NCBI GenBank assembly: GCA_964017155.1
Contig: OZ024867.1
Span: forward strand, 24,589,636-24,653,635
Reading direction: 5' to 3'
DNA length: 64,000 bases
Origin: Oasisia sp. SBJ-2009
Taxonomy: Eukaryota > Annelida > Polychaeta > Sabellida > Siboglinidae
Shown: piece after piece, positions 12,601-24,215 of the stretch
Layout: each line of letters starts with the position of its first letter
Numbering within the stretch: position 1 is the first letter of the stretch
Notes under the pieces: generated by a model
Databases searched by the model: none
The model's input: only the letters and a program-made list of their open reading frames with translations
What the model was told of the DNA's origin: nothing
Program-made: the position numbers and the translations under genes

Positions 12601-15600
12601 GAGTAGTAGAGAGTTTGTGTCTGGAACACGCATGCAGTCAAAGTGAGTAGTAGAGAGTTTGTGTCTGGAACACGCATGCAGTCAAAGTGAGTAGTAGAGA
12701 GTTTGTGTCTGGAACACGCATGCAGTCAAAGTGAGTAGTAGAGAGTTTGTGTCTGGAACACGCATGCAGTCAAAGTGAGTAGTAGAGAGCTTGTGTCTGG
12801 AACACGCATGCAGTCAAAGTGAGTAGTAGAGAGTTTGTGTCTGGAACACGCATGCAGTCAAAGTGAGTAGTAGAGAGCTTGTGTCTGGATCACGCAGGCA
12901 GTCAAAGGGAGTAGTAGAGAGCTTGTGTCTGAAACACGCATGCAGTCAAAGTGAGTAGTAGAGAGCTTGTGTCTGGATCACGCAGGCAGTCAAAGGGAGT
13001 AGTAGAGAGCTTGTGTCTGAAACACGCGGGCAGTCAAAGTGAGTAGTAGAGAGTTTGTGTCTGGAACACGCATGCAGTCAAAGTGAGTAGTAGAGAGCTT
13101 GTGTCTGGATCACGCAGGCAGTCAAAGGGAGTAGTAGAGAGCTTGTGTCTGAAACACGCATGCAGTCAAAGTGAGTAGTAGAGAGCTTGTGTCTGGATCA
13201 CGCAGGCAGTCAAAGGGAGTAGTAGAGAGCTTGTGTCTGAAACATGCGGGCAGTCAAAGTGAGTAGTAGAGAGCTTGTGTCTGGAACACGCATGCAGTCA
13301 AAGTGAGTAGTAGAGAGCTTGTGTCTGGAACACGCATGCAGTCAAAGTGAGTAGTAGAGAGCTTGTGTCTGGATCACGCAGGCAGTCAAAGGGAGTAGTA
13401 GAGAGCTTGTGTCTGGAACACGCAGGCAGTCAAAGTGAGTAGTAGAGAGCTTGTGTTTGGAACACGCAGGCAGTCAAAGTGAGTAGTAGAGAGCTTGTGT
13501 CTGAAACACACAGGCAGTCAAAGGGAGTAGTAGAGAGCTTGTGTCTGGAACACACAGGCAGTCAAAGTGAGTAGTAGAGAGCTTGTGTCTGGAACACGCA
13601 TGCAGTCAAAGTGAGTAGTAGAGAGCTTGTGTCTGGAACACGCATGCAGTCAAAGTGAGTAGTAGAGAGCTTGTGTCTGGAACACGCATGCAGTCAAAGT
13701 GAGTAGTAGAGAGCTTGTGTCTGGAACACACAGGGTGTCAAAGTGAGTAGCAGAGAGCTTGTGTCTGAAACACACAGGCAGTCAAAGTGAGTAGTAGAGA
13801 GCTTGTGTCTGAAACACACAGGGTGTCAAAGTGAGTAGTAGAGAGCTTGTGTCTGAAACACACAGGCAGTCAAAGTGAGTAGTAGAGAGCTTGTGTCTGA
13901 AACATGCGGGCAGTCAAAGTAAGTAGTAGAGAGCTTGTGTCTGAAACACGCGGGCAGTCAAAGTGAGTAGTAGAGAGCTTGTGTCTGGAACACGCGGGCA
14001 GTCAAAGTGAGTAGTACAGAGCTTGTGTCTGGAACACGCGGGCAGTCAAAGTGAGTAGTAGAGAGCTTGTGTCTGAAACACACAGGGTGTCAAAGTGAGT
14101 AGTAGAGAGCTTGTGTATGGAACACAGAGGGTGTCAAAGTGAGTAGTAGAGAGCTTGTGTCTGGAACACACAGGGTGTCAAAGTGAGTAGTAGAGAGCTT
14201 GTGTCTGGAACACACAGGGTGTCAAAGTGAGTAGGAGAGAGCTTGTGTCTGAAACACACAGGGTGTCAAAGTGAGTAGTAGAGAGCTTGTGTCTGAAACA
14301 CACAGGGTGTCAAAGTGAGTAGTAGAGAGCTTGTGTATGGAACACACAGGGTGTCAAAGTGAGTAGTAGAGAGCTTGTGTCTGAAACACACAGGGTGTCA
14401 AAGTGAGTAGTAGAGAGCTTGTGTCTGAAACACACAGGGTGTCAAAGTGAGTAGTAGAGAGCTTGTGTCTGGAACACGCATGCAGTCAAAGTGAGTAGTA
14501 GAGAGCTTGTGTCTGGAACACGCATGCAGTCAAAGTGAGTAGTAGAGAGTTTGTGTCTGGAACACGCATGCAGTCAAAGTGAGTAGTAGAGAGCTTGTGT
14601 CTGGAACACGCATGCAGTCAAAGTGAGTAGTAGAGAGTTTGTGTCTGGAACACGCATGCAGTCAAAGTGAGTAGTAGAGAGCTTGTGTCTGGATCACGCA
14701 GGCAGTCAAAGGGAGTAGTAGAGAGCTTGTGTCTGAAACACGCATGCAGTCAAAGTGAGTAGTAGAGAGCTTGTGTCTGGATCACGCAGGCAGTCAAAGG
14801 GAGTAGTAGAGAGCTTGTGTCTGAAACACGCGGGCAGTCAAAGTGAGTAGTAGAGAGTTTGTGTCTAGAACACGCATGCAGTCAAAGTGAGTAGTAGAGA
14901 GCTTGTGTCTGGATCACGCAGGCAGTCAAAGGGAGTAGTAGAGAGCTTGTGTCTGAAACACGCATGCAGTCAAAGTGAGTAGTAGAGAGCTTGTGTCTGG
15001 ATCACGCAGGCAGTCAAAGGGAGTAGTAGAGAGCTTGTGTCTGAAACATGCGGGCAGTCAAAGTGAGTAGTAGAGAGCTTGTGTCTGGAACACGCATGCA
15101 GTCAAAGTGAGTAGTAGAGAGCTTGTGTCTGGAACACGCATGCAGTCAAAGTGAGTAGTAGAGAGCTTGTGTCTGGATCACGCAGGCAGTCAAAGGGAGT
15201 AGTAGAGAGCTTGTGTCTGGAACACGCAGGCAGTCAAAGTGAGTAGTAGAGAGCTTGTGTTTGGAACACGCAGGCAGTCAAAGTGAGTAGTAGAGAGCTT
15301 GTGTCTGAAACACACAGGCAGTCAAAGGGAGTAGTAGAGAGCTTGTGTCTGGAACACACAGGCAGTCAAAGTGAGTAGTAGAGAGCTTGTGTCTGGAACA
15401 CGCATGCAGTCAAAGTGAGTAGTAGAGAGCTTGTGTCTGGAACACGCATGCAGTCAAAGTGAGTAGTAGAGAGCTTGTGTCTGGAACACGCATGCAGTCA
15501 AAGTGAGTAGTAGAGAGCTTGTGTCTGGAACACACAGGGTGTCAAAGTGAGTAGCAGAGAGCTTGTGTCTGAAACACACAGGCAGTCAAAGTGAGTAGTA

Positions 15601-18600
15601 GAGAGCTTGTGTCTGAAACACACAGGGTGTCAAAGTGAGTAGTAGAGAGCTTGTGTCTGAAACACACAGGCAGTCAAAGTGAGTAGTAGAGAGCTTGTGT
15701 CTGAAACACGCGGGCAGTCAAAGTAAGTAGTAGAGAGCTTGTGTCTGAAACACGCGGGCAGTCAAAGTGAGTAGTAGAGAGCTTGTGTCTGGAACACGCG
15801 GGCAGTCAAAGTGAGTAGTAGAGAGCTTGTGTCTGGAACACGCGGGCAGTCAAAGTGAGTAGTAGAGAGCTTGTGTCTGAAACACACAGGGTGTCAAAGT
15901 GAGTAGTAGAGAGCTTGTGTATGGAACACAGAGGGTGTCAAAGTGAGTAGTAGAGAGCTTGTGTCTGGAACACAGGGTGTCAAAGTGAGTAGTAGAGAGC
16001 TTGTGTCTGGAACACACAGGGTGTCAAAGTGAGTAGGAGAGAGCTTGTGTCTGAAACACACAGGGTGTCAAAGTGAGTAGTAGAGAGCTTGTGTCTGAAA
16101 CACACAGGGTGTCAAAGTGAGTAGTAGAGAGCTTGTGTATGGAACACACAGGGTGTCAAAGTGAGTAGTAGAGAGCTTGTGTCTGAAACACACAGGGTGT
16201 CAAAGTGAGTAGTAGAGAGCTTGTGTCTGAAACACACAGGGTGTCAAAGTGAGTAGTAGAGAGCTTGTGTCTGGAACACGCATGCAGTCAAAGTGAGTAG
16301 TAGAGAGCTTGTGTCTGGAACACGCATGCAGTCAAAGTGAGTAGTAGAGAGCTTGTGTCTGGAACACGCATGCAGTCAAAGTGAGTAGTAGAGAGCTTGT
16401 GTCTGGAACACGCATGCAGTCAAAGTGAGTAGTAGAGAGCTTGTGTCTGGAACAAACAGGTTGTCAAAGTGAGTAGCAGAGAGCTTGTGTCTGAAACACA
16501 CAGGGTGTCAAAGTGAGTAGTAGAGAGCTTGTGTCTGGAACACGCGTGCAGTCAAAGTGAGTAGTAGAGCGCTTGTGTCTGGAACACACAGGGTGTCAAA
16601 GTGAGTAGTAGAGAGCTTGTGTCTGAAACACACAGGGTGTCAAAGTGAGTAGTAGAGAGCTTGTGTCTGAAACACACAGGGTGTCAAAGTGAGTAGTAGA
16701 GAGCTTGTGTCTGGAACACACAGGGTGTCAAAGTGAGTAGTAGAGAGCTTATGTCTGGAACATGTGTGCAGTCAAAGTGAGTAGTAGAGAGCTTGTGTCT
16801 GAAATCCACAGGGTGTCAAAGTGAGTAGTAGAGAGCTTGTGTCTGAAACACGCGGGCAGTCAAAGTGAGTAGTAGAGAGCTTGTGTATGAAACACAGAGG
16901 GTGTCAAAGTGAGTAGTAGAGAGCTTGTGTCTGAAACACACAGGGTGTCAAAATGGGTAGTAGAGAGCTTGTGTCTGAAACACACACAGTGTCAAAGTGA
17001 GTAGTAGAGAGCTTTTTTCTGAAACATGCAGGCAGTCAAAGTGAGTAATAGAGAGCTTGTGTCTGAAACTCACAGGGTGTCAAAGTGCATAGTAGAGAGC
17101 TTGTGTTTGAAACACGCAGGCATTCAAAGTGAGCAGTAGAGAGCTTGTGTCTGGAACACACAGGCAGTCAAAGTGGGTAGTAGAGAGCTTGTGTCTGAAA
17201 CACACAGGCAGTCAAAGTGAGTAGTAGAGAGCTTGTGTCTGGAACACACAGGCAGTCAAAGTGAGTAGTAGAGAGCTTGTGTCTGGAACACACAGGCAGT
17301 CAAAGTGAGTAGTAGAGAGCTTGTGTCTGAAACACACAAGCAGTCAAAGTGAGTAGTAGAGAGCTTGTGTCTGAAACACACAGGCATTCAAAGTGAGCAG
17401 TAGAGAGTTTGTATCTGAAACACACGGGCAGTCAAAGTGAGTAGTAGAGAGCTTGTGTCTGAAACACGCAGGCATTCAAAGTGAGCAGTAGAGGGCTTGT
17501 GTCTGGAACACGCGGGCAGTCAAAGTGAGTAGTAGAGAGCTTGTGTCTGGAACACGCAGGCAGTCAAAGTGAGTAGTAGAGAGCTTGTGTCTGGAACACG
17601 CAGCCAGTCAAAGTGAGTAGTAGAGAGCTTGTGTCTGAAACACAAAGGCAGTCAAAGTGAGTAGTAGAGAGCTTGTGTCTGAAACACACAAGCAGTCAAA
17701 GTGAGTAGTAGAGAGCTTGTGTCTGAAACACGCAGGCATTCAAAGTGAGCAGTAGAGAGTTTGTGTCTGAAACACACGGGCAGTCAAAGTGAGTAGTAGA
17801 GAGCTTGTGTCTGAAACACGCAGGCATTCAAAGTGAGCAGTAGAGAGCTTGTGTCTGGAACACGCGGGCAGTCAAAGTGAGTAGTAGAGAGCTTGTGTCT
17901 GGAACACGCAGGCAGTCAAAGTGAGTAGTAGAGAGCTTGTGTCTGGAACACGCAGCCAGTCAAAATGAGTAGTAGAGAGCTTGTGTCTGAAACACACAGC
18001 CAGTCAAAGTGGGTAGTAGAGAGCTTGTGTCTGGAACACGCAGGGATTCAAAGTGAGTAGTAGAGAGCTTGTGTCTGAAATACGCAGGCATTCAAAGAGA
18101 GCAGTAGTGAGCTTCTGTCTGAAACACAAGGGCAGTCAGAGTGAGTAGTAGAGAGCTTGTGTCTGGAACACACAGGGTGTCAAAGTGAGTAGTAGAGAGC
18201 TTGTGTCTGGAACACGCGGGCAGTCAAAGTGAGTAGTAGAGAGCTGGTGTCTGGAACACGCAGCCAGTCAAAGTAAGTAGTAGAGAGCTTGTGTCTGGAA
18301 CACGCGGGCAGTCAAAGTGAGTAATAGAGAGCAAAGTGATAAGATAGTACTAGTATGCCTGGAATAGGCTGCCAGAGTGCATGGTAGACTACATCAATTC
18401 ACTCGTGCTGTCGTACCCAAGTCATGGATAGTCATGTATCCAGCCAAGTCGAAACATTCTTGTCTATTTGGTCTGTGAAAATGATAAATTATAATTCAGC
18501 TAATATAGTGGGGCAGATATGTGAAATGGCTCTAAGTGCCCCAATTACCATGATCTTGATGTCTATACCTATGTTTTTAAGGTCAAGGAATCCAATAAAA

Positions 18601-21600
18601 CACATTTGAAGACTCATAACATACATCTTCATGGTGAAAATATAAAAAAACGCTCATAACTTCAATTTGTTTGCAACAGCGTATGTAAGTACCGATTACC
18701 GTCTTAGTACCAATGTTAAGGAATCTGATTGTGTGTCGTACATTCTGATAAAGGGACACATATGCCATAGAACTAAGTGACTTGAACAAGTTCCAAGAAT
18801 TACCACCAGGGGTTGCGGATTGTTCCAGTCGCCTATATTCTCAGTACTATTCAGCTATGAAGTGAAACCATGTGCTGAGGTTACGGCAAAACTGTTCCTT
18901 TAAAACATTATCATATTATTGATCTTCTTACAAGCTTCCTACTCTCGGCTACACTGTCCCGAACAGAAGCACAACTGTGTACATGGCAGATTTGCCTTGA
19001 CACACTTGTATCTTTTAGTGCAATCCTTTTTACATCCACATTTTAACAGTTCTTGACATCCTTTGGATGCCTCTGGAAGAGTGGTCCAGCATTGAGTCCA
19101 TGGAGAATCATCTTTCGCTCTCTCCCAGCCCCATAAATCTGGTGATGGAACATTGGGCTCTCCTATAAGTGACTGTCCCCAGATATGCCCTGCTTGAAAA
19201 ACAGCTCTTTTCACGTGCTGTTCTAGGGCATGTAATGTTGGAGGAATGTTTTCCATCTGACGGTTATGAGTGAACAACTGCTTCCTGGCTTCATTCACAT
19301 GGCTAAGTGCTGATGTTCGCTGATACAAAACAACAACATATCTTTCTATTTGCTCCATTTAGTCTGGGGATATCTGAGTTGGTGCACGAGATAAACGAAG
19401 GAAAGTAGGTGTGAGCTGAGGCCTACTACGCCATACAACCGAAGCTGTTTTCTTTCCAATTCCATAGAAGGCGGAAACAGTATCACATCCTGATAGGGCA
19501 TGCAAGAACAGAAGATCCCATGATGCATGCATCATTGCCTAATTCAGCTGAAATCAGGTGACAGGGGACGTGGCGTAGTTTAGATCCATGACCAAATGCT
19601 ACCCATATTTCGCAATCCCTTAAGACACTTGACACAGCTATTGCAAGAACCACCACGTCGGTATCTGTTGCATGTATCATCAGCTTGGTAAATCCTTGAT
19701 GGAACGAATGGGAAGCTTGAAACAGTTGCCGTGTGTCTGCTTCTTCATGAGTGCAGGACAAGTCGGAGAGGTCGGCTATGGGAGATGAAACAGCGTTCTT
19801 GCCATGTGTGAAGATGACTAGCTTGCCTTGAAGGTGGTTGAAACTCCTGTATTGCATTGGCTAGAAGTTGGAACAGACTCTCTTTGTTTGAATCACAATG
19901 AAGGAAGTTATTCCAGTTACCAGGAATGTTAGTGTTGTTGACAACCCGGAGATGGTTACCAGCTCCACGGTTCTGTCGTGTTTGTGCCTTTAGGCTGTCC
20001 TCCTTATATACATCCCAAACAACATCCAAACGACCAACGTCTTGTAGCATGCGTTCTAAATAGGCCAAGAACACCAGTTGTGAATAGTCCTGGAATGTTT
20101 TGACAGGAACCTTCGACTTCTTTGGATCATGTGTATGCAAGGGCAGCACCATCGACGATCTTGACATCAACATTTGGTGCAGATTCCCGGTTGAGGTACC
20201 AATGATTCCAAACATTCAATCATGTCAGATTTGTTTGTATGGTGCATGATGCAATGTGTTGCCAACGATGGAGGCCAGGCATGATTTTCATGCATGAAGA
20301 AGTCATCCATATTACTGTCTCTAGCTTGGCACGATATATACACCCGTGAGAAGAGATGAACATCATTATGCAGGTTGGAGATTTTAGAAACGGACTTCGC
20401 ATGTTTCTTTTCCGAACTAGAATCTAACAGAGGTAGACTGTTCTTGTGTATGGTGTCATTGAATGCAGTGGTATTGGCATTGACACGCTCCGCAACAAAC
20501 TTCCGGTATTGTGTTTTGCCAATGTCTTCTGCAGTCTTTACTATATTCACCATGCTAGAGAGCATTATCCGTTTGGTGTCAAGCATGTAGAGGTCCGTGC
20601 TTGTATCTGCAAAGGGGTTGCCAAGTTCCTCCATCACATCATTGACACTCTTGACTTGAGATAGGAACGTCTTCTGTACACTTGGTATCTGTTCATGGTG
20701 GCGATCTGTGTCCTTCTTTTTCATGGAATGTTTGTCATCATATTCCGTCACAAGCCTAGCTGTTTCTGGACCTGCCACCATCCAGCCTGTCAGTGCGGCT
20801 TCCATGTCTGTGACACCTATTACGCCTCCGTCTCCTTTCACCATTGCATTAAGCTGTTCATGAACTTGGTCATGGGCTAGTACCGAGAACTTGTGTATTG
20901 TTTTCTGTGTAACATAGTTGCCCTTGAGGAACTCCGCATGAGTCGTAGGGCAGTGCCGAGAACTTGTGCGTTGTTTTCTGTGTAACATAGTTGCCCTTGA
21001 GGAACTCCGCATGAGTCGTAGGGCAGTGCCGAGAACTTGTGCGTTGTTTTCTGTGTAACATAGTTGCCCTTGAGGAACTCCGCATGAGTCGTAGGGCTGT
21101 TCACTGCCAGGGTAAGTAGATCTCTTACACGAACCGTCATCCAGCGAGCATAGTGGCAGTGGTCAAGAGCGAACATCCATGGAATAATCTTTCCAAGTGA
21201 TTCCACGTATGGAACAAAGTTTTGTTGACGCTGCGATACATAAACATGGTGTTAAATTCAAGTAGTGGGGCGGATATGTAACAAGGTAAATTGGTTTTAC
21301 AAAGTGGGAATTGCAAATCATATACGTACAGATATGTTGTTGTGAAAAATTATTGTTATGAGCATTTAAAAAAAAATTAAAAAGATGTATGTTAGGAGTT
21401 TTCAAATGTGTTTTATTGGATTCCTTCACCTTAAAAACATAGGTATAGACATCAAGATCATGGTAATCGGGGCACTTAGAGCCATTTTATGGGCAAAAAC
21501 GTGTTTTGTGGTGGCCATTTTGAATTTCGTAATTTAGGGCAGGAACCGTTGGAGTGACGTTGTGCTTCCCGCAATTTTTGAAATGAGCATACCCAAAACT

Positions 21601-24119
21601 CCCCTAGGACATAGTTTCATGCTTTTTTCCGGAAGTGCACAACTCAAGCAATTTTTTTTACATATACGCCCCACTAATAGCCAATTTGACAGCTATATGT
21701 GTTCAATAGCAAACCTAACTACTGTAATTTCACGTCACATAGTTGCACATTTGATGATCATCAGACAGCATAATGCAGGTGCCATGGCATCTTGGCAGAC
21801 GGTCTCTTGCTCATCAGATGGTGAGTGCATGACCTGCTGAAAGCACATATGTTGGCTAGTATATATATATGTATATACAGCAGTGCAATAATTATATATA
21901 TATATACATAATATATATATATATATATACAGCAGTGTAATAATATATATATATATATATACTACTGCTGAATGCACATAATGTTGGCTAGTACACATAT
22001 ATACTAATCAATATATGTGCATTTTGACATATGCGTCAACCAGTTGCATATGAATGTGACCACAGAACATTTGCATTCAAATGTGTTCATAGAGATAGGC
22101 ATTCACAATCATATGCGCCCACATGTAGCTATAACCCGACCAGAACCCCATGTCATCAAGTGTAGTAAATTGTTGAAAATCCAGTGTGCTCAGAGTAAAA
22201 GAATACTGATAAAATCAACTGTGAACAGAGAAAATGTATTGATGACATTAATCCCCTGCTACTAGACTACTAGCGAGAGAACATGTGGTGTGACTGTGCT
22301 GCTCTCTGTTGGGTGTTACAGGTACCACTACTATGGGATGGGTATCCGTGACTGCTCTCCCTACAAAGATGTCATGCAGCACACTCAACGCATCAGTGGG
22401 TAAATGACATACACAACTCTCCTCACTACAACAACACAAACACATCAGTGGGTAAATGACATACACAACTCTCCTCACTACAACAACACAAACACATCAG
22501 TGGGTAAATTACATACACAACTCTCCTCACTACAACAACACAAACACATCAGTGGGTAAATTACATACACAACTCTCCTCACTACAACACCACAAACACA
22601 TCAGTGGGTAAATGACACAACTCTCCTCACTAGACTAACACAAACACATCAGTGGGTAAATTACATACACAACTCTCCTCAGTACACCAACACAAACACA
22701 TCAGTGGGTAAATGACATACACAACTCTCCTCACTACACCAACACAAACACATCAGTGGGTAAATGACACAACTCCTCACTAGACTAACACAAACACATC
22801 AGTGGGTAAATGACATACACAACTCTCCTCGCTACAACAACACAAACACATCAGTGGGTAAATGACATACACAACTCTCCTCGCTACAACAACACAAACA
22901 CATCAGTGGGTAAATGACATACACAACTCTCCTCACTACAACAACACAAAAGCATCAGTGGGTAAATGACATACACAACTCTCCTCACTACACCAACACA
23001 AACACATCAGTGGGTAAATGACATACACAACTCTCCTTGCTACAACAACACAAACACATCAGTGGGTAAATGACATACACAACTCTCTTCACTACAACAA
23101 CACAAAAGCATCAGTGGGTAAATGACATACACAACTCTCCTCACTACACCAACACAAACACATCAGTGGGTAAATGACATACACAACTCTCCTCACTACA
23201 ACAACACAAAAGCATCAGTGGGTAAATGACATACACAACTCTCCTCACTACACCAACACAAACACATCAGTGGGTAAATGACATACACAACTCTCCTCAC
23301 TACAACAACACAAAAGCATCAGTGGGTAAATGACATACACAACTCTCCTCACTACACCAACACAAACACATCAGTGGGTAAATGACATACACAACTCTCC
23401 TTGCTACAACAACACAAACACATCAGTGGGTAAATGACATACACAACTCTCCTCGCTACAACAACACAAACACATCAGTGGGTAAATGACATACACAACT
23501 CTCCTCACTACAACAACACAAACACATCAGTGGGTAAATGACATACACAACTCTCCTCACTACAACAACACAAAAGCATCAGTGGGTAAATGACATACAC
23601 AACTCTCCTCACTACACCAACACAAACACATCAGTGGGTAAATGACATACACAACTCTCCTCACTATAACAACACAAACACATCAGTGGGTAAACGACAT
23701 ACACAACTTTCCTCACTACAACAACACAAACACATCAGTGGGTAAATGACATACACAGCTCTCCTCGCTACAACAACACAAACACATCAGTGGGTAAACG
23801 ACATACACTACACAACTCTCCTCACTACACTAACACAAACACTGATCACTATGGTCACTCTTCACATACGTTTACATTTCATCTGAAACCACCAACATGT
23901 CTTAGCCACTGCATGTATGTGTGAGCAGTGCATGCCTATATGTACGGGTGTATGCATGCACTTACACATTCACCAGGCATGGACCTGAAGAGTACATTTT
24001 CTGTATAACCAAATGTGTGAAATGGAAAGTGTATTGATGTACTGGTGCATATAAATGTGTCCCCCTGCCTGCCTGCGTGCTTGCTTGCGTGCGTGCGTGC
24101 GTGCCTGCGTGCGTGCGTG

Positions 24120-24151
<32 letters not shown>

Positions 24152-24167
24152 CCAGCCTGCCTGCCAG

Positions 24168-24215
<48 letters not shown>

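Larger units (their letters stand above)
18508..21674 (-). mobile_element. TIR transposon-like element in intron 3
   Basis: Outer ends read GTGGGGCAGATATGTGAAA at 18508 and its near complement at 21674, each flanked by TA. A longer inverted repeat of about 80 bases, nearly identical, lies inside: 18528-18606 against about 21410-21488, containing GATCTTGATGTCTATACCTA. The right end has about 170 extra bases between outer and inner repeat, so the left end is probably internally deleted. Between the repeats lies a minus-strand pseudogene. The link between pseudogene and mobility is inference from this enclosure. Confidence 0.72.

Noticed and set aside
18424..18609. Small ORF starting MDSHVSSQ
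   Set aside because: It overlaps the terminal inverted repeat of the element at 18508 and has no recognisable motif.
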